Assembly: GCA_946546925.1 (NCBI GenBank)
Contig: CAMNOS010000002.1
Location: 1 to 64,000, forward strand
Direction: 5' to 3'
Length of the DNA stretch: 64,000 bases
Source: an uncultured Butyrivibrio sp.
Lineage (GTDB): Bacteria > Bacillota > Clostridia > Lachnospirales > Lachnospiraceae
The notes beneath the pieces are model-generated. The model made no database searches, was not told where the DNA came from, and worked only from the letters and a program-made list of their open reading frames with translations. Positions within the stretch are counted from its first letter, which is position 1. Every line of letters starts with the position of its first letter. A program made the position numbers and the translations under genes. Positions 21,413 to 31,202 of this stretch are shown in pieces.

Positions 21413-21438
21413 AGGGAATTGCAACAGGGAGGATTAGT

Positions 21439-22338
21439 ATGTCAAACACCGGATTTGACACAAGACCCATAGACTTAAGAAGGCTGTGGCGGCAGCTTGT
21501 AAGGAGATTCTGGATCGTTGTCGCTGCAACTGTTGTTGGGGCTGTGGCAGGTTTTGCAATCTACCAGTTCTACAGCAATATTATGAGCGGAAACACTCTT
21601 TACAGGATAAGGAATGACTATTATATCACCTTCAATACTGCAGAGTTCCCTAACGGCGTGGACTACTATAATGCCTATACCTGGGATGGCATACTAAGGG
21701 ATGACCCTGTTGTAAACAAGGCGCTGGAAACAGACCCGTCCCTGACCAAACAGCAGATCTTAGGCAGCGTGAAAGGGGAGATCCTCGGTGACTACAGAAT
21801 ACTGACTGTTGTAGTGACCGGTACGGATCAGGATCTGGTCAGAAGGATTTCAGATGCATACAAGACTGCGCTTCCGGCTTTTGCGGATAAGATTGATATG
21901 CTGTCTGCGATAGAAGTGTGGACAGATGCGGATATTGAGGTCTACGATGCCTATACAAGGGATAAGAATGCAGCTTTTCTTGGAGGACTTATAGCTCTTT
22001 TAGTCAGTCTGTTCGCAGTTCTTTTGTATGGAATATTTGATGATGCCATCTATACTGAGAGGGACTGGATGATGAGATACCCGCAGGTGCCTTATCTGGG
22101 CAGGAGGGATACCGATGAGTATCGGGCGAACAGGTCGCATCTTCTTAAATATGACGGCAATTATATTGAACTTACAAGCAATGAGTTCAGATACGATTTA
22201 AATGAGTTTGACAGAATGAGAAAAGCCGACGGAGTCATAATAAGGCTTGATCCCGGAAAAGATACTACCGATGTAATGGATAAAGTCGTCTATACATTGA
22301 AGAAGCAGGATGTGAAGGTTGTGGGGGTAATGGAGTAA
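21439..22338 (+). CDS. Wzz/YveK-like chain-length-determinant membrane protein
   Basis: DLRRLWRQLVRRFWIVVAATVVGAVAGFAIY N-terminal TM, second TM around residues 176-196. Confidence 0.65.
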   Translation: MSNTGFDTRPIDLRRLWRQLVRRFWIVVAATVVGAVAGFAIYQFYSNIMSGNTLYRIRNDYYITFNTAEFPNGVDYYNAYTWDGILRDDPVVNKALETDPSLTKQQILGSVKGEILGDYRILTVVVTGTDQDLVRRISDAYKTALPAFADKIDMLSAIEVWTDADIEVYDAYTRDKNAAFLGGLIALLVSLFAVLLYGIFDDAIYTERDWMMRYPQVPYLGRRDTDEYRANRSHLLKYDGNYIELTSNEFRYDLNEFDRMRKADGVIIRLDPGKDTTDVMDKVVYTLKKQDVKVVGVME

Positions 22339-23508
22339 ATGGTGCTCTATATTCTTATTGCCGTCATCACTGTGCTCCTGGCGCTGAGAGTGAGGACGGA
22401 AGAATATACTGAATATGACAAAGTATCTTCAGACGGCTGTGGGGTTTCCGGTTTTGGCTTTATACCGAGGTACAGGGCTGTCAACTCTCTTATGGTCTTT
22501 GCGATCTTTGTTATCCTGACGCTTCTGGCATCCCTTCGTCTGGAAGTGGGCAATGATTACGGCACTTATGTGGTCACCTGCCATGAGATATTCCAGAGAG
22601 GATATGTTGTAACTGAGCCGGGATTCAATTTCGTGGTAAGGGTACTTTACACCCTCTCCGGCAAGGAGGATTATCTTCTGATGTTTGCGGTCTTTGGCGC
22701 AGCCATTGTCGCAATATTTCTTAAGGTCCTCTTAGAACAGTCAGACAGCTTTTCGATAGCCTTTTTTGTCTTTATGACCATGGGCTTTTACTACAGAAGT
22801 TTTAATACAGTAAGATACTATTTTGCTCTGGCGATTGCTACTTTTGCCCTGAGATATCTGATAAAAATCGATATTCAGGGGATGATCAAATTCTTTTTGC
22901 TAATCCTGTTTGCATCTCTGTTTCATAAGAGCGTGCTGATAGTCATTCCCATGTACCTTATTTCGAGGGTGCAATGGAAGAGGTGGGCGCTGATACCGCT
23001 TACGTTATTTGGTGCTGTTGCAGGTCTTCTTCATGAACAGATCATGGCGATTGCCCTGAAGCTCTATCCTTCATATAACAACACTGTATATATCGAGGAA
23101 AGCCATACGATATATGAGAACGCAGCACCGATCCTGGGGTGCCTATTTGTGATCGCCCTGTGTGCATATTGTTACAGGGAGGCAATTGCAGAGCGTACTG
23201 ATACGCGCATGTATCTCAACATGAATGTTATGGCAGTGGTGCTGTACCTTAGCTGCTTCTGGATGCCGCTGGTCACCAGATTTGCATATTATCTCACGAC
23301 CTGTCAGGTGCTTCTTTTGCCTGACATAATATGCAGCATCAATAACCCTGACAAAAAGAAACGGGTGACTCTGCTTGTAGTAGCCTTCTGCCTGGTTTAC
23401 TTTGCATATTTCCTTTATCAGGCGGGAAATGTCGGGATCAGAGTTCTCCCATACAAGAGTTGGCTGTTTTATGAGCGCAGATGGCTCAATCAGACGGATA
23501 CTTTCTGA
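22339..23508 (+). CDS. EpsG family polysaccharide polymerase-like protein
   Basis: multi-TM, SLRLEVGNDYGTYV..., FNTVRYYFALAIATFALRYL, LFHKSVLIVIPMYLI. Confidence 0.8.
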   Translation: MVLYILIAVITVLLALRVRTEEYTEYDKVSSDGCGVSGFGFIPRYRAVNSLMVFAIFVILTLLASLRLEVGNDYGTYVVTCHEIFQRGYVVTEPGFNFVVRVLYTLSGKEDYLLMFAVFGAAIVAIFLKVLLEQSDSFSIAFFVFMTMGFYYRSFNTVRYYFALAIATFALRYLIKIDIQGMIKFFLLILFASLFHKSVLIVIPMYLISRVQWKRWALIPLTLFGAVAGLLHEQIMAIALKLYPSYNNTVYIEESHTIYENAAPILGCLFVIALCAYCYREAIAERTDTRMYLNMNVMAVVLYLSCFWMPLVTRFAYYLTTCQVLLLPDIICSINNPDKKKRVTLLVVAFCLVYFAYFLYQAGNVGIRVLPYKSWLFYERRWLNQTDTF

Positions 23509-23578
23509 AAAATGCAATTTTTGCGCTATGGAATAAATTGATAATGACCTATGGCCTTCGGCCCGGGAGGGAAAAGAA

Positions 23579-25087
23579 ATGACTTATACTGAGGGAGGAA
23601 TTCAGGATTATAAAAGCTTTCTTCAGGAGAACAGAAGAAAAGTAAATAATTATCTTAATATAGTCCTGTGGTGCTGTGTTCTGGCAGGTCCTGCTGTGGC
23701 ACTCGGAATCTGGATTGGAATGTTTCCGATATTGGGTTATGGTATAACTGCACAGATATCTCTGGCCACTCTTGCACTGGCGGTGATCCACTTTCTTCTG
23801 CTCAAAAAGTGGCCTACATCAGTAGTGACCAGTATGTTCGCTCTCCTGACCATAGATGTTTTCCTCATGTACCTGAATATAGCCCATGTAGGTATTCGCC
23901 TTACATGGTGGCTGGTGCCGCTGCTTGCCCTTTTGTTCTGTGATTTCAGGATATATTTTTCGTCGGTTGTGATAAATTATGTGCTGTTGTGCATAGCCAC
24001 CTGGATGCTATCCCCCTATATGGCTCAGAACAGGATAGATTACAATTCTGCAGCTGAGTTTATGGCCAATACTGCGGGCGGCTACACCATAGAGACCATA
24101 ATCATGGGCAGCGCAGGGTATGTGCTGGGGCGTCTTGCAGCGGGATACTTCAGGGAGCTGATAAGTCAGCACAAGCTGATATTGGAGCGTGAATCTCAGG
24201 TGAGAGAGCATTTTAATATTCTTGATTCCATGGCGGAGATATATGACAAGGTAAATCTTCTGGATTTCGAGAGAAAGATTGAGAGACCTCTTACAGGGGA
24301 GGCGAGGGCGGAGTATACACTCAACATTCCAAGGCAGACCCACACCAACATGGTGACTTCGCTTATCGGAACTGTAGTGGCCGATCAGGTTGAATCCTTT
24401 GTGAAGTTTACCAATATCACTACGGTTCAGAACAGGCTTGGAAGCAGAAAGAGCATAACCGGAGAATTTGTCGATAAGGTGAACGGATGGTTCAGGGCAC
24501 AGTACATCGTGGCTAAGCGCGATGAGAACGAATATCCCGTTGTTATTATATTCACCATTCAGAACATTGAAGAGGAAAAAAGAAAAGAGGAACATCTGAT
24601 CCGTATAGCAATGACTGACGGACTTACAAGGCTCTATAACAGACGATGCTATGAAGAAGATATCCTGAAATATAAAAGCGATGCCATGGAGCGCAATCTG
24701 GCGCTCTTCTCCATGGATGTTAACGGACTTAAGGTTGCCAATGACACCAAGGGGCATGCAGCCGGTGATGAACTGATAAAAGGTGCTGCTGACTGTCTTC
24801 TTGACGCTGTTGGCTTAAGGGGCAAGTGCTACAGGACCGGCGGCGATGAGTTCATGGCTGTGGTGCACACCGAGGACTGTGCAGAACTTCTAAGGGATAT
24901 TAAGTCAAGAGCTCTGGCCTGGAGAGGAGAGTATGTAGATAATCTCTCGGTATCTGTAGGCTATGCCGCCTGTGCTGACCATCCGGAGCTTGGTATTGTT
25001 GACCTTGAGAAGATTGCCGACAGGATGATGTATGACGATAAGGCCGAATACTACAAAAAGAACGGCAGAGACCGCAGAAAGTGCTGA
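23579..25087 (+). CDS. Membrane-bound diguanylate cyclase (GGDEF)
   Basis: N-terminal multi-TM region, DGLTRLYNRRCYEE, RTGGDEFMAV. Confidence 0.9.
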   Translation: MTYTEGGIQDYKSFLQENRRKVNNYLNIVLWCCVLAGPAVALGIWIGMFPILGYGITAQISLATLALAVIHFLLLKKWPTSVVTSMFALLTIDVFLMYLNIAHVGIRLTWWLVPLLALLFCDFRIYFSSVVINYVLLCIATWMLSPYMAQNRIDYNSAAEFMANTAGGYTIETIIMGSAGYVLGRLAAGYFRELISQHKLILERESQVREHFNILDSMAEIYDKVNLLDFERKIERPLTGEARAEYTLNIPRQTHTNMVTSLIGTVVADQVESFVKFTNITTVQNRLGSRKSITGEFVDKVNGWFRAQYIVAKRDENEYPVVIIFTIQNIEEEKRKEEHLIRIAMTDGLTRLYNRRCYEEDILKYKSDAMERNLALFSMDVNGLKVANDTKGHAAGDELIKGAADCLLDAVGLRGKCYRTGGDEFMAVVHTEDCAELLRDIKSRALAWRGEYVDNLSVSVGYAACADHPELGIVDLEKIADRMMYDDKAEYYKKNGRDRRKC

Positions 25088-25113
25088 CTTTTGCGGTATG
25101 CCGCTCCCTGAGA

Positions 25114-26862
25114 TTACAGATTAAGCTCGTACACGTATATGGTGTAGGGGCTTTTTTCATTGGTGTATGTGCCGATCAGGTTAAGGCTGATTTCTGCTGC
25201 GTTTGAGATGTCTATCCTTGAAAAGATATATCTGCAGTCAAGGCTCTTAAGTTCGTCCATATTGCAGATGAGGCGCTTATCCTTGGGATCCATCATGCGC
25301 AGAGGTGCATAAGTGTTCTCATCAGAGGCGGAGATGAGGTTTACTCTGGCTCCCCAGCCGAGGAAGTATGAGGACAGGGACGGAGAATTCGGAAAGGCGG
25401 GTTCTATGACTTTGGCCCACTTATCTTTATATTCCTGTGCGTACATTCCAAGATAGCCGTCTACGGATGCAATTCCGTTATAGTTAAGGATTGCGGGATG
25501 GAAGCCGTAGCTGGCTGACCATTCACCTGCATATCCGATATCTTCTTTTATTTCCTCAAAGAGGTCTTCTGAATAGAACTCATTGTAGTTGACGGTGCTT
25601 GTCTCTTTGTGCTTTATCACCTTGTAGGCCTGGTTGTAACAGGTGTAGTAGAAGTCGTTGTAGACCTGAGGAACAAACATGACAACTACTGTCGCAAGAG
25701 CTGCGATGAGGTTTGCAAGAAGAACCCACTTTCCTCTGCCAAGGTCATAGAGCCTGGTGAGAACAATAACGAGCTCCGCATACCACAAGAAAGTGTTGAA
25801 ATAAGCGGTCCTTGCGAATTCAAATCCTGTGAGTGGAGGAACAAGCATCTCAAATAGGTGCCTGAAAGGTGCAAACTGGTACAGACCGAATATCAGTACA
25901 TTGAAGATGATCCAGAGCATCACGAGATTGACGGGCTCTGAGAGTATCTTTCTGGCATTATTGCGTCTTACATGGCCGATATTTATCAGAACAAGGCCGA
26001 CTATGACGACCCCGAGTACTATGTAGGTGTGGGAGTCCTCCGAGTGGAACGAGGCGTTTACAAACTCGTCGAAGGCGGTTTTCATTGCCTGCCCAAAAGT
26101 CAGATCTCCGTGGTCCATGGTAGTTCTTATGGTCACGGTCTTATCTCCCAGCATTGCGCCAAAGAGCCGATACTCAAAGAGCACATATCCCAGGGACAGC
26201 ACGATGATCGATATGAATGTGCTTGCGGGGAACTTTTTGTCTTTGACCCAAAGAATGATCACTGCGCAGACCATATAGCACAGGATGAAGAATCCGTGAT
26301 ACGAGAAATATGATAACAAAGGGTAGCAGAAAACTGCGATGTACCAGCGAAGGCTCTCCTTGAGGTCACCGGAGAAGTACAGCCTTCTCAAGAAGAAAAT
26401 TATAAGAGGGACTGATGTGAAGGCTATTCCGTAGGTGGGAAAGACAGGAATCATTCCGTAGGCTGTTGCGATTACCACAACAAGCGGCCTGTAGCTGTCA
26501 TAGCGCTCTTTGTATATGTCTTTGGCCAGAAGACAGAAGGAAAACATCCCTATAGCAATCTTGGCTGCGTACCCTGCAAGATATGCCCAGTAGGAGGGAA
26601 GCAGTATGTAAAAGAGGTTGTAGAGATTGAATTCCGATCCGAACAGATCCCTCGAAACTCCGTGGAGTATCGGAGCGTCAACTCCGTGTGCAAACCACAG
26701 GTGACCTTTTTTGAGCATTTCATAGTGCCCCATGAACAGGTCTAAGTTGTCGTGGATCTGAAAATAGCTCTCTCCACGAAATACAAGGAACACCGCCGCC
26801 TGTAACAGCAGCAGTGTTCCTGTGAGATACATATACCAGTTTTTCCTGATGTTATGATTCAT
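25114..26862 (-). CDS. YfhO/DUF6044-like multi-TM membrane protein (putative glycosyltransferase)
   Basis: multi-TM; likely start MNHNIRKNWYMYLTG at 26862, overlapping the upstream gene's stop. Confidence 0.6.
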   Translation of the reverse strand: MNHNIRKNWYMYLTGTLLLLQAAVFLVFRGESYFQIHDNLDLFMGHYEMLKKGHLWFAHGVDAPILHGVSRDLFGSEFNLYNLFYILLPSYWAYLAGYAAKIAIGMFSFCLLAKDIYKERYDSYRPLVVVIATAYGMIPVFPTYGIAFTSVPLIIFFLRRLYFSGDLKESLRWYIAVFCYPLLSYFSYHGFFILCYMVCAVIILWVKDKKFPASTFISIIVLSLGYVLFEYRLFGAMLGDKTVTIRTTMDHGDLTFGQAMKTAFDEFVNASFHSEDSHTYIVLGVVIVGLVLINIGHVRRNNARKILSEPVNLVMLWIIFNVLIFGLYQFAPFRHLFEMLVPPLTGFEFARTAYFNTFLWYAELVIVLTRLYDLGRGKWVLLANLIAALATVVVMFVPQVYNDFYYTCYNQAYKVIKHKETSTVNYNEFYSEDLFEEIKEDIGYAGEWSASYGFHPAILNYNGIASVDGYLGMYAQEYKDKWAKVIEPAFPNSPSLSSYFLGWGARVNLISASDENTYAPLRMMDPKDKRLICNMDELKSLDCRYIFSRIDISNAAEISLNLIGTYTNEKSPYTIYVYELNL

Positions 26863-27997
26863 AATCCTCACCAACGGTGAACTTGGGTGTCCACTTTCCG
26901 TCTTTCTTTTCAAAGAGATCTTTGTTGACATATCTGTCAACTACTTCCCAGAATTCCTCTTTGGTAATCGACAGGTATCTGCAGGCCTTTTCTATGTACT
27001 GTTCGCCGCAGAGGCCGTCAAACTCATTGACATACCACTTGCCGCTCTCCCTGTCGAATCTGCCCTCTCTTATGTCATAACAGATCTCGTCTGTGGCAAA
27101 ACCAAAGCCAAACTTGAGATATTTGATCATCTGGTTGGGAATCTGAAGGTCACAGTCAAGTGCTGTGTATCTTCTGTATCTTCCAAGGTCATGAAGGTCA
27201 TCCGACCTTCCTGTGAGGCCTCTTGCAACTGCGAAGTCTGCGTTGTAGACCTGAGACCACTCCTTGGCGTAGTACTGAAGGAAGATTGCTCTTATGCCCT
27301 TGGCCTGCATCTCCTCGACGGTTGGTATCTTGTAGAGGAAAAGATCTTTTTCCGTAATGTTGTTGGAAAGATCCACGAAGCTGTCAACGCTTGCGCCTCT
27401 GATGGTCTCGAGCTGCATTACAGAGAAGGCATTGCCGGTAGTTTCCTGGTTCTTGGCTGTGCCGAGTGTAAGAGCAGCGTTCTCGCCCTGAATGATGAGG
27501 GGAATGTTGAACTTGACTGCCATGATGTAGGATGAAGCCCACAGGCAGTACTCTGAGGCTGCGATGATATTGCCCCTCTCAAAGAAGGACTTTCTTGCAA
27601 GCTTCTTGGCCACAATGGGGTTGGGCCTTATGGATATGATGTCGAAGCCGAGATTGTTTAGGTTCTCGATGTTCTTCCTTCCGATATCGGTTATCTCATC
27701 CGGCATACAGTTTATAAGAAGGGGATTGAGTCCGAGCTTTTCCTTGGCGTATACAGCCTGGAAAGTGGAATCCTTGCCACCGGATACACCGATGATACAG
27801 TCGTAGGTGTTGCCTCTCTTTTTGGCCTCCTCTTTGGCTTCCTCGGCAAAAGACTTAAGTTCTGCCTCTCTCTGATTCCAGTCGATGGTCTTCTTGGATT
27901 CTTCGTATCTGCAGGCAAAGCACACCTGCTCGTCGTCAAATACAATACCCGGTCTTGTGTCGGGCTGAAGACAGCGCTTGCAGTATCTCATTTTCAT
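26852..27997 (-). CDS. N-acetyl sugar amidotransferase (WbpG/PseA/LegG-like)
   Basis: CKRCLQPDTRPGI N-terminal zinc site, PP-loop GVSGGKDST. Confidence 0.88.
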   Translation of the reverse strand: MKMRYCKRCLQPDTRPGIVFDDEQVCFACRYEESKKTIDWNQREAELKSFAEEAKEEAKKRGNTYDCIIGVSGGKDSTFQAVYAKEKLGLNPLLINCMPDEITDIGRKNIENLNNLGFDIISIRPNPIVAKKLARKSFFERGNIIAASEYCLWASSYIMAVKFNIPLIIQGENAALTLGTAKNQETTGNAFSVMQLETIRGASVDSFVDLSNNITEKDLFLYKIPTVEEMQAKGIRAIFLQYYAKEWSQVYNADFAVARGLTGRSDDLHDLGRYRRYTALDCDLQIPNQMIKYLKFGFGFATDEICYDIREGRFDRESGKWYVNEFDGLCGEQYIEKACRYLSITKEEFWEVVDRYVNKDLFEKKDGKWTPKFTVGEDYES

Positions 27998-28088
27998 AGT
28001 TGTTTCCTCCGCGATGGTACTAACTTGCTTTACTCTATCAAATCAAACTCATAACTATGCATAAGTATACTACTGCGGCATAATCTGT

Positions 28089-28117
28089 TTCAAGCTGATT
28101 GAAACACATGGTATAAT
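28089..28117 (+). promoter_or_regulatory. Candidate promoter TTCAAG-N17-TATAAT overlapped by palindrome GTTTCAA-gctga-TTGAAAC
   Basis: perfect -10 box; its end lies 6 nt before the ATG at 28124. Confidence 0.5.
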
Positions 28118-28123
28118 CAGTAC

Positions 28124-29227
28124 ATGGGAAATAACAGGAAGAAACCAAGAATTTATATATGCCATACCTATTATCACGCGTATATTGCCACGGTAAAAGA
28201 GCTTGTGGCACAGAACGAGGGCGGTGGCAGGGCAGATATAATCCTGAGCACCATGTCCAATGACTTCGGTAATCTCAAGGAGAGGCTTGATGGCAGCAAG
28301 GTGTTTGGAGGTGTATACATTTATCACGAGCAGCCGGATACTTCGTCCGAAGAGGTAATGAGCTATCACAGGGACAGGGGCAACATCGTAGCCAATCTTA
28401 TTCAGCGCATTACATACACCAGGCTTCTTGGACAGCTTCAGGAGGACTACATACCCGTTGATCTGTCGGAGTACAGAGACATTTATGTTTTCTGCGATTC
28501 CGACCCAATAGGATACTATCTCAACTACAGGAAACTCAGATATCATGCGGTGGAAGATGGTCTGAACTCAGGGCTTCTGGATGATCAGGCAAGGAATGCC
28601 AACAGAGGCGCATGGGACTTAAAAAGAGCAATGGCCGCGCTTGGTCTCATTTTTATAGAGAGCGGATACAGCAGATACTGCATCGACTACGAGGTCAACG
28701 ATATAAGCGTCAATCACAAGCCGCCGAAGAATATCAAAGAAGTTCCGAGGAAGGAACTCAATGACAGGCTCACGCCTGAGGGCCACAGGATTCTGGTTGA
28801 TATTTTTTTGCCGAACAAGGACCATGTGATTGCACAGCTCCTTGGCAAAGACGGGAAGGATTTAGGGACAGACAGGCTGCAGGCCATGATACTTACAGAA
28901 CCCCTGTGTGAGATGGATGTTAGAAAGAAGCTATTTGGCGACATCATTGATATGTACAGACGGGATCACCGCATCATAATCAAGCCTCATCCGAGAGATA
29001 CGCTTGATTATGAGAAGGAATTTCCGGACGTTACGGTGATCAGGGAGAAATTCCCCATGGAGGTTCTGGGGGATGTGGAAGGTTTTGCTGTCGACAAGGC
29101 GGTGTCGGTCATAACACAGATGGACAATGTCTATTTTGCCAAAGAAATTGTTTACCTCGGCCTCGATTTCCTTGATAAGTACGAGGATCCGGACATACAC
29201 AGAAAGACAGAGAATCTGGACAGATAA
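28124..29227 (+). CDS. GT52/polysialyltransferase-like glycosyltransferase
   Basis: RIYICHTYYHAYIATVKEL N-terminus and HRIIIKPHPRDTLDYEKEFPDVTVI motif; adjacent to pse genes. Confidence 0.55.
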   Translation: MGNNRKKPRIYICHTYYHAYIATVKELVAQNEGGGRADIILSTMSNDFGNLKERLDGSKVFGGVYIYHEQPDTSSEEVMSYHRDRGNIVANLIQRITYTRLLGQLQEDYIPVDLSEYRDIYVFCDSDPIGYYLNYRKLRYHAVEDGLNSGLLDDQARNANRGAWDLKRAMAALGLIFIESGYSRYCIDYEVNDISVNHKPPKNIKEVPRKELNDRLTPEGHRILVDIFLPNKDHVIAQLLGKDGKDLGTDRLQAMILTEPLCEMDVRKKLFGDIIDMYRRDHRIIIKPHPRDTLDYEKEFPDVTVIREKFPMEVLGDVEGFAVDKAVSVITQMDNVYFAKEIVYLGLDFLDKYEDPDIHRKTENLDR

Positions 29228-29236
29228 GGATATGAA

Positions 29237-29683
29237 ATGGAAGTATTTTTAAGAAGAGCTGAAATGAGCGATGCGGAGGATGTACTTGAGTGGCGCAATG
29301 ATGAGCAGACCAGAGAGAATTCTTTTAACAGCGAGAGGATCAGTCTTTTATCACATCTTAAGTGGTTTGAGAGAATGCTGGGGCAGGCAGGCACCTATAT
29401 GTTCATCGTGATGGACGGCCCGGATAAGGTGGGCAGCATCCGGGTTGATGTGACGGATGACATCGGGGAGATAAGCTATATGATAGCTCCGAAAGCCCGT
29501 GGGAAGGGGTACGGCACCATGGCCATAGGCCTTGTGGAAAAAGAAATGCCCCCAGATGTAAAGGCTCTGATGGGGCTGACACTCAAGACCAATACAGCTT
29601 CCGGCAGATGTTTTGAGAAAAACGGTTACACTTCATCCGATGCCGGGGATGCACTGTGCTATTCAAAGAGCATCAAAAGATGA
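29237..29683 (+). CDS. pseH: GNAT N-acetyltransferase, PseH-like
   Basis: LRRAEMSDAEDVLEWRNDEQTRENSF, GKGYGTMAI; next to pseI. Confidence 0.75.
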   Translation: MEVFLRRAEMSDAEDVLEWRNDEQTRENSFNSERISLLSHLKWFERMLGQAGTYMFIVMDGPDKVGSIRVDVTDDIGEISYMIAPKARGKGYGTMAIGLVEKEMPPDVKALMGLTLKTNTASGRCFEKNGYTSSDAGDALCYSKSIKR

Positions 29684-29709
29684 CAATAACATAGCTGAGA
29701 GGAAAATGC

Positions 29710-30765
29710 ATGTTTAACAAAACTTTTAAAATAGGAAACAGAATGGTGGGCGATAATGAGCCGGCGATGATAGTTGCTGAGATTTCCGGCAACCACAACG
29801 GAGACTACAACAGGGCGGTAGAGATCATCCACGCAGCTCATGAGGCCGGAGCGGATGCCATCAAGCTTCAGACCTACACCGCTGACACCATAACAATAGA
29901 CTGTGACAAGCCCTGGTTCATGACGCCTTCTGACGGGCTGTGGGCCGGAAGGACTCTGCATGATCTGTATGAGGAGGCCTACACCCCCTGGGAGTGGCAC
30001 GAGGGACTTATGGATGAGGCTCATAAGCTTGGGTTGGAGGCATTCTCATCACCTTTTGACCCGACGGCTGTTGACTACCTCGAGAACCTGAATGTGCCGG
30101 CTTACAAAATTGCAAGCTTCGAAATAAATGACATCCCTCTTATAAGGAAAGCAGCATCACTTCACAAGCCTATGATATTCGCTACAGGCATCGCATATGA
30201 AGAGGATATAAAGCTGGCTCTTGATACGTGCCTTGAAGTGGGCAATAAGGATGTGATCATACTGAAGTGCGTCAGCGCCTATCCCACTCCCTACAACCTT
30301 GTAAACCTGAGAATGATAGATTCCTTAAGGGATAAGTTTGACTGCCTCGTAGGACTTTCTGACCACACCCCGGGCAGTGTCATCCCCACGGGAAGTGTTC
30401 CTTTTGGTGTGAAGATGATTGAAAAGCACCTTACACTTGACAGGTCTGCGGGAGGCGTCGACGATGCTTTTTCCATGGAGCCGGGAGAGTTTGCCGAAAT
30501 GGTCAGAAACGTCAGAATCATGGAGAAGGCGCTTGGGAGCTACGAATACACTCTGACCGACAAGCAGGTTGCAGAAAGACGGCTTTCAAGATCTCTGTTT
30601 GTCGTAAAAGATATCAGGGCGGGCGAGGAACTCACGAAAGAAAACGTAAGGTCTATCAGACCGTCAAACGGCATGCATCCTAAGCATTATGAGGAAGTTC
30701 TTGGAAGGCATGCAGCATCGGACATAGAAAAAGGAACGCCATTGAGTTGGGATCTCATCAGTTAA
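29710..30765 (+). CDS. pseI: Pseudaminic acid synthase
   Basis: AEISGNHNGDYNRAVEIIHAAHEAGADAIKLQTYTADTIT, C-terminal SAF domain. Confidence 0.92.
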   Translation: MFNKTFKIGNRMVGDNEPAMIVAEISGNHNGDYNRAVEIIHAAHEAGADAIKLQTYTADTITIDCDKPWFMTPSDGLWAGRTLHDLYEEAYTPWEWHEGLMDEAHKLGLEAFSSPFDPTAVDYLENLNVPAYKIASFEINDIPLIRKAASLHKPMIFATGIAYEEDIKLALDTCLEVGNKDVIILKCVSAYPTPYNLVNLRMIDSLRDKFDCLVGLSDHTPGSVIPTGSVPFGVKMIEKHLTLDRSAGGVDDAFSMEPGEFAEMVRNVRIMEKALGSYEYTLTDKQVAERRLSRSLFVVKDIRAGEELTKENVRSIRPSNGMHPKHYEEVLGRHAASDIEKGTPLSWDLIS

Positions 30766-30775
30766 CAAAGATCAG

Positions 30776-31202
30776 GTGAACGTTTATGTCCGTGCTATCG
30801 ATCATCAAAAAAAGAACAGGCATACATTTGTTTATTATCTGATCTTTGTTCAGGTAATGAACGATGAAGGTATGTTCATGTACTTCAGCCAGCTTGCCAT
30901 CAATCACGAGCTCTCCGAAATAAAGATTTTTCCGGAACTTGAGAAAATATGGCAGAAGGAGGCCGAAAAAGCTATTGCCAACGAGTACTATTACTATTCG
31001 ATCTCGGTACTGGAAGAAGGGCTTCAGGATGGTTCCGGGATCAATGGACCTGTGTATGTGTACAGAGATGGTGATGTATACAGAGTGCTTATCAATGGGG
31101 ATAAGCGCGGAGATATGTGTTGCGGAATTTGAAGCCGGCGCCGATCAGAGTGACAATCTGACCATGCTGGGATTTACATATTTTGGAGTGGAAAAAGAGT
31201 AA
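30776..31202 (+). CDS. Unknown small protein; reading frame interrupted by one or two apparent frameshifts
   Basis: coding-like sequence moves from the frame of ORF 30776..31132 to the frame ending at 31202, adjacent to pseG. Confidence 0.5.

Noticed and set aside
24008-24757. 249-aa minus-strand ORF inside the GGDEF gene
   Set aside because: Shadow frame of a recognisable GGDEF protein.
30939-31202. ORF 30939..31202 taken as an independent gene
   Set aside because: Its first half (MRKYGRRRPKKLLPTSTITIRSRYW) is an out-of-frame reading of the upstream coding region; only its C-terminal third is coding-like.
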